DNA from: Planctomycetota bacterium
GTDB lineage: Bacteria; Planctomycetota; Planctomycetia; Gemmatales; Gemmataceae
Length of the DNA stretch: 64,000 nucleotides
Reading direction: 5' to 3'
Assembly: GCA_016873095.1 (NCBI GenBank)
Contig: VGYC01000008.1
Location: 1-64,000, forward strand
Part shown: positions 51,635 through 59,296 of the stretch, in pieces
Numbering within the stretch: the stretch's first letter is position 1
Layout of the letters: each line of letters begins with the position of its first letter
Notes under the pieces: generated by a model
Told to the model about the DNA's origin: nothing
Seen by the model: only the letters and a program-made list of their open reading frames with translations
The model's database searches: none
Program-made: the position numbers and the translations under genes

Positions 51635-52774
51635 ATGTCCCATGCCAACAACTACAGCCGCCGGCCGCCGAGTCCTTCGTCGCTGAGTCTCTTGTGGGCG
51701 TACGCGCTCCTGATGGGGGTGGTGCTGTTCCTGGTCTGGCGGTTCTGGCCGGAGCCGACGGGCGTCGTCGGTCTCGATCCGCAGGCCAGCCAGCGCGAGA
51801 TCACGCCGCGCGGCGACCTGGCCGAGGATGAGAAGACGACCATCGCCATCTACAACAAGGCGCGGCAATCGGTCGTCAACATCGACACGGTCGGCTATCG
51901 CCGTGATTTCTTCGACGTCGCTGAAGAGAAGATCGGCTCCGGATCCGGCATCGTCTGGAACGACAAGGGACATATCGTCACCAATTTCCACGTCGTCAAG
52001 AACGCCCAGGTCGTGTACGTCACGCTGGCCGACCATTCGCGCTACAAGGTTGTCCTCGATCCGGTTCAGCGGCTGTTCGACGAGACCAAGGACCTGGCCG
52101 TCATCAAGATCAACGCGCCGGCCGAACGGCTCAAGCCCATCGCCATTGGCCGGTCCGACAATCTGCAAGTCGGGCAAAAGGCGTTCGCCATCGGCAACCC
52201 GTTCGGCCTCGACCACACGCTGACGACCGGTGTCGTCAGCGCCCTGGGCCGGCAGTTCGAGCGCATCAAAGGCGTCATCCAGACGGACGCCGCCATCAAC
52301 CCCGGCAACTCCGGCGGGCCGCTCCTGGACAGCGCGGGTCTGCTCATCGGCGTGAACACGGCCATCATCAGCTCGACCAACTCGTCGGCCGGCATCGGCT
52401 TCGCCATCCCCGTGGACGAGGTCAATCGCGTGGTGACGCAGCTCATTCGCCACGGCAAGGTCAGCCGGCCTGGGCTGGGCATCCAGGTGGCCACCGATCA
52501 GTTCGCCCACAGCCGGCGCATCAAGGGCGTGCTGGTGATGAAGGTCCTGCCCGATAGCCCAGCCGACAAGGCCGGCCTGCGCGGCCTCATTGCGACCGAG
52601 ACCGGCTATCGCCTCGGCGACATCATCGTCGCCATCGACGGCAAGGATACGTTCACCAGCAGCCAGCTCTTCAGCCTCCTCGACGATTACCAGATCGGCC
52701 AGCAGGTCGAGGTCACCGCCGTACGTGACGGCGAGATGTTCAAGACCAAGGTGACGCTGGCGGAGCTGAACTGA
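51635..52774 (+). CDS. HtrA/DegP-like membrane-anchored serine protease with one PDZ domain
   Basis: 379 residues. One N-terminal transmembrane helix (about 17-36) anchors a trypsin-like domain whose triad is H119 (TNFHVV), D153 (DLAVIKI) and S226 (GNSGGPL). A PDZ domain follows (about 270-375: RRIKGVLVMKVLPDSPADKAGL, LGDIIVAIDGK). This is the standard DegS/HtrA layout for quality control or regulated proteolysis outside the cytoplasm. There is no second PDZ. The ribosome-binding site is weak. It lies 38 bp before the SDR gene on the same strand. Confidence 0.93.
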   Translation: MSHANNYSRRPPSPSSLSLLWAYALLMGVVLFLVWRFWPEPTGVVGLDPQASQREITPRGDLAEDEKTTIAIYNKARQSVVNIDTVGYRRDFFDVAEEKIGSGSGIVWNDKGHIVTNFHVVKNAQVVYVTLADHSRYKVVLDPVQRLFDETKDLAVIKINAPAERLKPIAIGRSDNLQVGQKAFAIGNPFGLDHTLTTGVVSALGRQFERIKGVIQTDAAINPGNSGGPLLDSAGLLIGVNTAIISSTNSSAGIGFAIPVDEVNRVVTQLIRHGKVSRPGLGIQVATDQFAHSRRIKGVLVMKVLPDSPADKAGLRGLIATETGYRLGDIIVAIDGKDTFTSSQLFSLLDDYQIGQQVEVTAVRDGEMFKTKVTLAELN

Positions 52775-52775
52775 C

Positions 52776-52805
52776 ACTGGCGAGCCGGCGTGAGCGACCG
52801 GAGGA
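52776..52805. repeat. GC-rich palindromic element related to 23615-23660
   Basis: The stretch ACTGGCGAGCCGGCG then TGAGCGACCGGAGG between the HtrA and SDR genes shares the core GAGCCGGC...AGCGACCGGA with the hairpin at 23615. Pairing here is weaker. Its end provides the GGAGG-like site ahead of the SDR start. Confidence 0.4.
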
Positions 52806-52812
52806 GCGCAGC

Positions 52813-53580
52813 ATGGCACGAATCGCGCTGGTCACAGGTGGAGGTCGAGGCATCGGGCGGGCCATCGCCATGGCGCTGGCGCGCGATGGTGCGAAGGTGG
52901 CCGTCTCGGCGCGCAGTGAGGATGAGTTGGCCGAGGTCGTTGCGACCATCCAGTCGGCAGGCGGGCAGGCGCTTCCCGTGGTAGCCGACCTTTCACAGCC
53001 GGATGCGGCTCGCGCCCTCCTCGAACGCGTCAAGTCGCAGCTCGGTGCCATCGAGATCCTCGTCAACAACGCCGGTGTCGGCAGCAGTGCCGATCCCAGG
53101 CCGGTGATCGATTTCGACGACGACTTCTGGGAGCTGTCGCTGCGCGTCAACCTGACGGTCCCCTATCTGTTGAGCAAGGGCGTGCTGCCGGACATGGTGG
53201 CGCGGCACTGGGGGCGGATCATCAACATCGCGTCCATCAACAGCCGGACCGGCAGCTTGCACGGGGCGGCATACGCGGCCAGCAAGCACGGACTGCTGGG
53301 CCTGACGCGGACGCTCGCCCTCGAGGTCGCCCGCGATGGCATCACCGTCAACGCCATCTGTCCCGGCCCGGTGCGCACGCGCATGAACGACAAGCGCATC
53401 GCCTATGACGCCGAGCGCCGCGGCGTCAGCTTCAAGGAACAGGAGGCGTCGCTCACGCCCATCGGCGGCCGGCTCGAGCCCGACGACATCGCCCCGATGG
53501 CCGTCTACCTGGCCGGCGACGCGGCTCGCATGGTGACGGGACAGGCGTTCAACATCTGCGGCGGACTTCTGATGTCGTGA
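52813..53580 (+). CDS. Short-chain dehydrogenase/reductase (FabG-like)
   Basis: 255 residues. A classical SDR: the cofactor loop TGGGRGIG near the N-terminus, NNAG, catalytic Ser in NIASINS, and YAASK with the Tyr and Lys. A C-terminal GGLLMS follows. Ala/Arg residues after the second strand (SARSEDEL) favour NADPH. It reduces a keto group, possibly 3-oxoacyl-ACP, but the substrate is open. GGAG lies about 10 nt before the ATG. It is followed 18 bp later by the YjbR gene. Confidence 0.92.
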   Translation: MARIALVTGGGRGIGRAIAMALARDGAKVAVSARSEDELAEVVATIQSAGGQALPVVADLSQPDAARALLERVKSQLGAIEILVNNAGVGSSADPRPVIDFDDDFWELSLRVNLTVPYLLSKGVLPDMVARHWGRIINIASINSRTGSLHGAAYAASKHGLLGLTRTLALEVARDGITVNAICPGPVRTRMNDKRIAYDAERRGVSFKEQEASLTPIGGRLEPDDIAPMAVYLAGDAARMVTGQAFNICGGLLMS

Positions 53581-53598
53581 TGCAACGTGGAGGTTTCC

Positions 53599-53943
53599 AT
53601 GACGCCTGACGATTTCCGCGAACTCGCGCTGAGCCTGCCGAAGACCACGGAGCGTTCGCACATGGCGCATCCGGACTTCCGGGTGGCCGACAAGATCTTC
53701 GCGACGCTTGGCTATCCCGAGGCTGGCTGGGCCATGGTCAAGCTCACGCCGGAGCAGCAGGCCCTGTTCGCGCGCTCGGAACCGGGCGTCTACGTTCCGG
53801 TCAAGGGCGCCTGGGGACGCCGCGGCGCCACGACCATTCATCTCAAGCATGCCGACCTGGCGTCCGTGCGCAGCGCCATCGTTGCCGCCTGGCGCAACAC
53901 GGCGCCAAAACGCCTCGCCGCGGAGTTCGATGAGGATGAGTGA
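53599..53943 (+). CDS. MmcQ/YjbR family protein
   Basis: 114 residues, the normal size of this family. Typical features are MTPDDFRELALSLPKTTERSHMAHPDFRVADKIFATL and WAMVKLTPEQQALF, then a final helix. The fold resembles a double-wing DNA-binding protein, though the function is not established. GGAGG precedes the ATG at 53599 by 5 nt; an in-frame GTG at 53587 is less likely. It is probably cotranscribed with the SDR gene. Confidence 0.9.
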   Translation: MTPDDFRELALSLPKTTERSHMAHPDFRVADKIFATLGYPEAGWAMVKLTPEQQALFARSEPGVYVPVKGAWGRRGATTIHLKHADLASVRSAIVAAWRNTAPKRLAAEFDEDE

Positions 53944-53975
53944 GCGGTATGCGTCTTTGTTTGCGTGGGATTGCG

Positions 53976-54186
53976 ACCGCTCAGCCCCGTTTCACGGGGC
54001 TTCCCGCGAAGCGGTCCTAGGCCCGCCGTTAACGGCGGGTAAAGAGGCGAGCCGAGAGCCACGAGGCCCGTTCACGGGCCTTCTCGCGGTTCCGCTTTAG
54101 AGAAGCGCTGAAGCCAAACACCGAGATGCCCCGTCAAACGGGGCTCGAAACGAGTGCTGCCTCCTGATCCCGCCGTCAACGGCGGG
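53976..54186. repeat. Cluster of five palindromes with a conserved centre and varied stems
   Basis: Perfect or near-perfect palindromes lie at 53984-54000, 54022-54039, 54065-54080, 54128-54144 and 54169-54186. The centres are versions of CGTTnACG or CGTCAACG; the outer stems alternate between GCCCC, CCCGC and GGCCC types. The first is framed by an extra 7-bp stem (GACCGCT at 53976, AGCGGTC at 54010). Spacing is 22-48 bp. No gene is present in 53944-54394. It lies just ahead of a tRNA array. Confidence 0.7.
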
Positions 54187-54394
54187 CCTACCGCTACCGC
54201 AGGAAGCCGCGTGAACGGGACTGACAGAGTTCATTAGCTGCACCCATGAGTGAGCAAGTCGCGGATTGAGCGCGAACCATGCACGGGCCAGCGTGGTCTG
54301 GATTATCGGACAACGCGTCGGCTGGGCACTGGCGAGCCCAAGTGACTGTAACCCACCCGCATCAAGCTGTGCAGGTTCAACTCGATGCTTGTTT

Positions 54395-54466
54395 CAGGGG
54401 GTAGGAAAGCGGTAATCCGCCGGCCTTGGGAGCCGGAAAGCGTGGGTTCGATCCCCACTCCCCTGA
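54395..54466 (+). tRNA. tRNA-Pro(TGG)
   Basis: The acceptor arm pairs CAGGGGG (54395-54401) with TCCCCTG (54459-54465), one G-T pair. The anticodon stem CCGGC/GCCGG encloses CTTGGGA, giving anticodon TGG. The T arm is GTGGG-TTCGATC-CCCAC. The discriminator is A. The 3' CCA is not encoded. First of four closely spaced tRNA genes. Confidence 0.85.
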
Positions 54467-54478
54467 CTCGAATTGACT

Positions 54479-54549
54479 GGGCTCATGGTCCAACGGGACG
54501 ACACCAGTTCGGCAGACTGGAGATCCGGGTTCGATTCCCGGTGGGTCCA
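54479..54549 (+). tRNA. tRNA-Ala(GGC), atypical
   Basis: The acceptor pairs GGGCTCA with TGGGTCC and includes the G3:U70 pair that marks alanine tRNAs; the discriminator is A. The anticodon stem CCAGT/ACTGG encloses TCGGCAG, anticodon GGC. The base before the anticodon is C, where nearly all tRNAs have T33. The D stem has only three sound pairs. No CCA is encoded. It is either a functional but odd tRNA-Ala or a degenerate one. Confidence 0.6.
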
Positions 54550-54564
54550 CTCGATGCTCTCGAC

Positions 54565-54637
54565 ACCCCGATGGTGAAACGGACGATCATGCCTCGCTTC
54601 TAACGAGGCGTTCCGGGTTCGAATCCTGGTCGGGGTA
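54565..54637 (+). tRNA. tRNA-Arg(TCT)
   Basis: The acceptor ACCCCGA pairs with TCGGGGT. The anticodon stem CCTCG/CGAGG encloses CTTCTAA, anticodon TCT. The T arm is CCGGG-TTCGAAT-CCTGG. The discriminator is A and no CCA is encoded. The cloverleaf is sound. Confidence 0.85.
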
Positions 54638-54651
54638 TTCACGACGCTTGC

Positions 54652-54723
54652 AGTCCCGTCGTTCAGCGGGCAGGACATTCCCTTGACATGGGAAAGATCG
54701 CTGGTTCGAATCCAGCCGGACTA
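54652..54723 (+). tRNA. tRNA-Val(GAC) with one base missing in the acceptor stem
   Basis: The anticodon stem TTCCC/GGGAA encloses TTGACAT, anticodon GAC. The T arm GCTGG-TTCGAAT-CCAGC and the D arm (GTTC/GGAC) are sound. The 5' acceptor strand AGTCCCG faces only CGGACT, one G short, leaving a bulge or mismatch. The discriminator is A and no CCA is encoded. Function is uncertain. Confidence 0.65.
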
Positions 54724-54751
54724 CTCGAGAAAACCGGGCCGGGACAATGGT

Positions 54752-55726
54752 TCAGGCGCTGCTGCGCTCGCTCACCAGTTGCCGACCACACGCCGCTGCT
54801 CCGATGAATCCGGCATCGACTCCCAGGGTGGCAAAGCAGAGCTGCGTTTTTTCCGCGGGGACGGGGAAGGCGAGTTCCTTGACGTGCTTGCGAATGCGGT
54901 TGAGGAAATGGTCGCCGGCGGCGATCATGCCGCCGCCGAAGACGACCATGTCCGGATCGATGATGTGCAGCATGTTGGTCGTGCCGACGGCAAGATAATA
55001 CGCGGTTTCCTCGACGATGCGCTCGGCGAGGGCGTCGCCGGCGTCGGCGGCGTCGAAGACGACATGAGCCGTCAAGTCGCGAGTGCCGCGAAGCGAGGAC
55101 TTCTCCTCGCCGGCGTCCAGGGCGTCGAGCGTGCGCTTGACGACGGCGGTGGCGCTGGCATAGGCTTCCAGGCAGCCCCAGCGGCCGCAACCACATTGCC
55201 GCGGCCTGGTCATCTCGATCTTCATGTGCCCCAGTTCGGCGCCGTGGCTGTGTTCCCCTTGTACCACCATGCCGCCGATGATGATGCCGCCGCCGACTCC
55301 CGTGCCGAGCGTGAACAGCACCATGCTATGGGCATCCGTGCCAGCCCCGATCCAGAACTCGCCCAGGGCGGCGGCGTTGGCGTCGTTTTGAAAAGCCGTC
55401 GGCAGGCCGAAAACCTTGTGAATGTGAGCACGCACGGGAACGTTCTGCCAGGGTCGCAGGTTGGGCGGGTCCAGGATCAGGCCGGCGGGGATGTCCATCG
55501 TCCCTGGCGTGGCGACACCGATGGCGGCGATGTCGTCCATCTTCAGGCCGGCATCAGCAACGGCCTGGCGAATGGTCTCGCACATGCGTTCCAGCCCGAA
55601 TTCCTGACCGTGATGGGCCTCGGTGGGCAGGCTCGCGGAGGCCAGCACGCGGCCGGCGTCGTCCACCACGCCGGCCTTCATGCTGGTGCCGCCCACGTCC
55701 AGTCCGACAAACATGCGCTTCGTCAT
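54752..55726 (-). CDS. ROK family sugar kinase (glucokinase-like)
   Basis: 324 residues. The ATP-binding motif DVGGTSMKAG, catalytic Asp in FQNDANAAALGE, LGTGVGGG, GAELGHM and the zinc site CGCGRWGCLEAY mark a ROK glucokinase or N-acetylhexosamine kinase. It phosphorylates a free hexose in the cytoplasm. There is no DNA-binding head, so it is a kinase and not a ROK repressor. It converges on the tRNA array, with 28 bp between. Confidence 0.93.
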   Translation of the reverse strand: MTKRMFVGLDVGGTSMKAGVVDDAGRVLASASLPTEAHHGQEFGLERMCETIRQAVADAGLKMDDIAAIGVATPGTMDIPAGLILDPPNLRPWQNVPVRAHIHKVFGLPTAFQNDANAAALGEFWIGAGTDAHSMVLFTLGTGVGGGIIIGGMVVQGEHSHGAELGHMKIEMTRPRQCGCGRWGCLEAYASATAVVKRTLDALDAGEEKSSLRGTRDLTAHVVFDAADAGDALAERIVEETAYYLAVGTTNMLHIIDPDMVVFGGGMIAAGDHFLNRIRKHVKELAFPVPAEKTQLCFATLGVDAGFIGAAACGRQLVSERSSA

Positions 55727-55934
55727 TCGCCAGTTTTCCCGTGTTGGCAGGTGGTTCTCTCAGGTCGACTTCGCTTGCCCATCTTCAATGAGACTGGGCA
55801 AGGTTCGTCGGCGTGGAAAGACCGACCTGGGGCCGGTCCCGCGGGCGCATTGGCCTCCGCAGGGCTGCCGTATTGTTTTATAATTCGCCCTCGGTTGGGA
55901 CGACAAACGAGGCGCCGCAGCGCTGGATAATTGC

Positions 55935-57695
55935 ATGACTGACAATTGCAACGCAGTGATGGAGTCGGACGGTGGCGCGGCGGCTTCGCGGCTGAGGCAT
56001 CATGCATTGTTGCTGGCGGCAGGGCTTGGTCTGTTCTTCTTCAACCTGGGTGGCCCATCCCTGTGGGACGTGGACGAAGGACGCAACAGCAGCGCCGCCC
56101 TGGCCATGTGTGAAGCGGGGGACTGGGTCGTGCCGACCTTCAATGGCGCGCTGCGCGTCGACAAGCCGGTGCTGCTCTACTGGCTGCAGGCTCTGTCCTT
56201 CCACTTGCTTGGCATTGACGAGTTTGCCGCTCGGCTGCCATCCGCGCTGGCGGCGCTGCTGACGATGGTTCTGTGTTACGAACTGGGAAGGCGCATGTTC
56301 AGCGCGGCGGCCGGCTTGCTGGCCGGGCTGATCGCCGGCAGCGCGCCGCTCTTCTGTGCCGCGGCGCGCTTCGCCAACCCGGACGCGCTGCTCAACCTGT
56401 TCACCGTGCTGACACTCTTCCTTTTCTGGCGCGGTCTTCCCCGACCCTCCGGCTGGTGGCACTTCTCCCTGGGTCTGAGCATGGGTTTCGGCACGCTGGC
56501 CAAGGGCCTGATCGGCTTCGTCTTGCCGCAGGCGGTGATCGTCATCACGCTCCTGGCGAGCCGCCAGGGGCGCTTGCTGCGCGATCGCCGGCTGCTGCTG
56601 GGCATTCTCGGCTTCTGTCTGGCGGCGCTGCCCTGGCACATCGCCATCATTTTGGCCACCAAGTGGGAGTTCATCAGCGGGTTCTACCTGAACCACAACG
56701 TCAATCGCTTCCTGCAAACCATGGAGACCCACGGCGGCGGCGTGTATCTGTATCCGGCCATCTTCCTGGCAGGTTTTGCCCCCTGGTCCGTGTTCTTGCC
56801 GCTGGTGCTGTGGCACGAAGCCCGATTGATCTTCGGTGGGCCTCGTGGTGGAACGGCGTTCCACGGTTGTCCGGACGAGCCGCGGAATCCGTCTGCCGAC
56901 CCCGCTGGAAATCGGTCGCCCGGGGAAGGGACGGCGCGCATACTGCTGTGGAGCTGGATCGGCGTGTATCTGGTTTTCTTCTCGCTTTCGGCGACCAAGC
57001 TGCCCAACTATATCCTGCCGATCATCGTGCCGGCGGCGATCTTGACCGGTCGCTACCTGAACGGCTGGCGGACGGGCGTGATTCAGCTGACGCCCTGGGC
57101 ATGGCAACTCGCCTGCGCCGCGCTGCTGCTCGTCGGCGTGCTGGCCAGCATGGGCTTGCTGATAGCCGGCGGCGTCATCGAGCTGGAAGTATATCGTGGC
57201 CGGAGTTTCGGAGAGCTTGGAGCCTGGGCGCCGCTGGGCCTGCTCCTGGTGCTGGGCGGCTTGCTGGCGGCGTGGCAGGCACGCCGCGGCCGGCACACGC
57301 GGGCACTGGCTTGTTGCGTCACGTCTGCCGTGCTGCTGGCAATCGGCGCCGGCGCGGGCGTCAATGCCGCCTTCGATCCATACAAGGCCCCGCGCATTCT
57401 CGTTCAGCAATCAGGCGCTTGTTGTCCGGATCAGGACCTGCGCATCGGCGCGTTCGGGCTGAGCCAGTTTGCCAGCCTGACCTTTTACAGCCGCCGCGAC
57501 GTGATCACGCAACGCACCGAGGAAGAGGCGCTGGATCTGCTGCGCTATCCGACGCCGACCGTGCTTTTCCTGGCGGAGAGCGCGTGGCGCCAGCTGGCGG
57601 ATCGTGCTCCAGGCGCCCACGTGGTCGCAAGAAGCTTCAACCTGTACCGCAACGATTTCGTGGTGGCCGTGAAGAATCAGCCGATGGTGGAGTAG
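55935..57695 (+). CDS. ArnT-like glycosyltransferase (GT39/GT83-type, polyprenyl-phosphate sugar donor)
   Basis: 586 residues with about 10-12 transmembrane helices. The first outer loop WDVDEGRNSSAALAMCEAGD, with the acidic pair, then RVDKPVLLYWLQ, is the ArnT/PMT catalytic signature. The C-terminal soluble part is short. Such enzymes move a sugar from a polyprenyl phosphate to lipid A, protein or glycan on the outer face of the inner membrane. A perfect TATAAT at 55879-55884 may be its -10. The acceptor is unknown. A hydrophilic loop near residues 300-330 is longer than usual. Confidence 0.9.
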   Translation: MTDNCNAVMESDGGAAASRLRHHALLLAAGLGLFFFNLGGPSLWDVDEGRNSSAALAMCEAGDWVVPTFNGALRVDKPVLLYWLQALSFHLLGIDEFAARLPSALAALLTMVLCYELGRRMFSAAAGLLAGLIAGSAPLFCAAARFANPDALLNLFTVLTLFLFWRGLPRPSGWWHFSLGLSMGFGTLAKGLIGFVLPQAVIVITLLASRQGRLLRDRRLLLGILGFCLAALPWHIAIILATKWEFISGFYLNHNVNRFLQTMETHGGGVYLYPAIFLAGFAPWSVFLPLVLWHEARLIFGGPRGGTAFHGCPDEPRNPSADPAGNRSPGEGTARILLWSWIGVYLVFFSLSATKLPNYILPIIVPAAILTGRYLNGWRTGVIQLTPWAWQLACAALLLVGVLASMGLLIAGGVIELEVYRGRSFGELGAWAPLGLLLVLGGLLAAWQARRGRHTRALACCVTSAVLLAIGAGAGVNAAFDPYKAPRILVQQSGACCPDQDLRIGAFGLSQFASLTFYSRRDVITQRTEEEALDLLRYPTPTVLFLAESAWRQLADRAPGAHVVARSFNLYRNDFVVAVKNQPMVE

Positions 57696-57716
57696 TCGGG
57701 ACGTATTGTGTCGGGG

Positions 57717-57929
57717 CTAACGCGTCGGGGCGACGCGGGGCATCATCTTGGCCTTGCGAATGGCGCTTTGCTTGCGAAGCTTGGCGCGGCGGCGGGCCTC
57801 GCACGGCTTCTCGTAGTGGCTGCGCTTGCGCAGTTCCTTGGTCAGGCCGCTACGCTCGAGCAGTTTCTTGAAGCGGCGCAACGCCGCACCGATGGGTTCC
57901 CGGTCGTGAATTCGCATCCGAAGGGGCAT
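57717..57929 (-). CDS. rpsU: 30S ribosomal protein bS21
   Basis: 70 residues with the bS21 signature MRIHDREPIGAALRRFKKLLERSG, then LRKRSHYEKPCEARRRAKLRK. It joins the small subunit near the anti-Shine-Dalgarno region and helps initiation. The ATG at 57929 has AGAGGA 6 nt upstream; a second ATG four codons in is the more usual first residue. Its leader between promoter and ribosome-binding site is made almost wholly of a heptamer repeat. Confidence 0.95.
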   Translation of the reverse strand: MPLRMRIHDREPIGAALRRFKKLLERSGLTKELRKRSHYEKPCEARRRAKLRKQSAIRKAKMMPRVAPTR

Positions 57930-57940
57930 GCAGGTCCTCT

Positions 57941-57994
57941 GTTCAGTGTTCAGTGTTCAGTGTTCAGTGTTCAGTGTTCAGTGTTCAGTGTTCA
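57941..57994. repeat. Heptamer array (GTTCAGT)7 in the rpsU leader
   Basis: Seven exact GTTCAGT units (57941-57989) plus a partial one. They lie between the predicted -10 (58009-58014, minus strand) and the rpsU ribosome-binding site. A short inverted counterpart, ACTGAACACTGAAAACTGAAC, lies at about 58071-58091 and could pair with it. Exact copies suggest recent expansion or slippage. Confidence 0.85.
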
Positions 57995-58008
57995 ACAGGC
58001 GAGTCCGT

Positions 58009-58014
58009 ATTATA
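58009..58014 (-). promoter_or_regulatory. -10 element of the rpsU promoter
   Basis: On the minus strand TGTATAATA contains a perfect TATAAT. A -35 match is poor (CTTCCC at 17 bp). Transcription would begin near 58002 and run through the heptamer array into rpsU. Confidence 0.5.
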
Positions 58015-58095
58015 CAGATCAATGGCGGGGCGGGAAGTTCGAAACGCGATTCTGCCAGCGGCCCACTGCAAACTGAACACTGAAAACTGAACACT

Positions 58096-59100
58096 CTACT
58101 TGTCCTTTGGCGCGTTGCCGAGGAATTTCAGCAGTCCGGCGCCGCCCAGCGTGCCCTTGCCTTCCTCGATGCTCTTGGCGATGGTCTTGTTGGCGTAGTC
58201 CTTGACGCGCGGTTCGGAGGCCTTGACGGCGGTTTGCAGCAGATCCTTGAATTGATCGCCGAACGCCTTGGCCTGTTCTCCTTCCAGCACCTGTCCCAGC
58301 CGGACCGTGCCCACTTCGCGCAGGGTGAAGTCCTTGAGGTCGAGATTCAGCCGCGTCACCTTGGGATCGACCTTGAGCGCGAACGTCTTGGGATCGAGGG
58401 CGATACTGACATCGCAATCCAGCGAGACGGCGACGACGCAGTCGGCCTTGCCCTTGAAGCCGACGAGCGTCAACCCCTTTTGCCAGTGCTGCGCCTCGAT
58501 CTCGGTGCGGACTGCGGACTCGCTGTCCACGACCACGCGATAAGTCTTGGCATCGATGGCTTTGAAATCCCTGACCTTGATCTTCAAGTCGCGTTGCGGA
58601 TCATCCATGCGGACGCGGACTTTTCGCCACAGGCCGTGCGGCAATTCGACCTTGTTGCCCTTCTTGACATAGGTTCGCAGGTTCGGCAAGCGCAACGGTT
58701 CCTTGAGCGGAATCGTCTGGCCCCAGGCCGACTTGTCCTCATAGACCTTGGGCATCTGCTTGACGACCATGCCGTGGATGACCTTGGAGAAGTCGGCAAA
58801 CTTGTCCGGATTGTCCTTGATGTCGTCCCTGGCGCGCTCGTCGGCGCGCGCGGCAACCACGACGGCCACAACAAACATGGGCTTTCCCTCGGCAAGCCAG
58901 ATGCGCGCTTCCTGCAGGTCGCGAATTGCCAGACCGAAAGCTTGCGGTCCCTGTCCGGTTCCCTTGCCCTTGCCCTTTGCTTTCGCCTTTGCTTGCGCCC
59001 CCTTGCCCTTCTTGCCGTCGGCGCCGGCGTCGGCCGCCAGCACTGCCAGCAAGCTCGCGGAACCCAATATCAACGCGCACAAGCCAAAACGGCGATTCAT
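58096..59100 (-). CDS. Secreted hypothetical protein with Lys-rich linker
   Basis: 334 residues. A signal peptide (LCALILGSASLLAVLAADAGA) is followed by a Lys/Gly/Ala-rich linker and a soluble alpha/beta body. I do not recognise a family. Alternating strands such as LKIKVRDFKAIDAKTYRVVVDS and CVVAVSLDCDVSIALDPKTFALKVDPKVTRLNLDLKDFTL suggest a beta-sandwich or lipid-binding fold, and the end is helical. GAGGAG lies 8 nt before the ATG at 59100. The 195 bp upstream contain a palindrome at 59266. Confidence 0.7.
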   Translation of the reverse strand: MNRRFGLCALILGSASLLAVLAADAGADGKKGKGAQAKAKAKGKGKGTGQGPQAFGLAIRDLQEARIWLAEGKPMFVVAVVVAARADERARDDIKDNPDKFADFSKVIHGMVVKQMPKVYEDKSAWGQTIPLKEPLRLPNLRTYVKKGNKVELPHGLWRKVRVRMDDPQRDLKIKVRDFKAIDAKTYRVVVDSESAVRTEIEAQHWQKGLTLVGFKGKADCVVAVSLDCDVSIALDPKTFALKVDPKVTRLNLDLKDFTLREVGTVRLGQVLEGEQAKAFGDQFKDLLQTAVKASEPRVKDYANKTIAKSIEEGKGTLGGAGLLKFLGNAPKDK

Positions 59101-59265
59101 CTGTGATCTCCTCAATAGCACCCGTTCATCCCACGACTGATTAACAAAGTGTTAAACCTTCCAACCCCGCAAAGGTTCCGCCAGATAATTCAGGTCGTCC
59201 GCGACGACTGACCGCAAGCTGTCATCGTAACCGGCAGCGACAGTAGCGCGACCCGCAAACCGGCA

Positions 59266-59284
59266 GACAAGCTGGCAGCTTGTC
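59266..59284. repeat. Palindrome related to 33731-33749
   Basis: GACAAGCTG and CAGCTTGTC pair over 9 bp around a single base. It lies just after the DUF1501 stop (59297, minus strand) and could act as a weak terminator or mRNA-end stabiliser. It shares the core ACAAGCTG/CAGCTTGT with the palindrome between the sigma factor and kinase genes. Confidence 0.5.
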
Positions 59285-59296
59285 GCCACGAATTCA

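Noticed and set aside
53984-54186. Palindromes spaced 22-48 bp, considered as a CRISPR array
   Set aside because: Repeat units differ in their stems, spacing is irregular and no cas gene is present.
55878-57410. A 510-codon minus-strand frame rich in Gln and Arg
   Set aside because: Antisense to the ArnT-like gene, whose transmembrane pattern and catalytic signature are clear.
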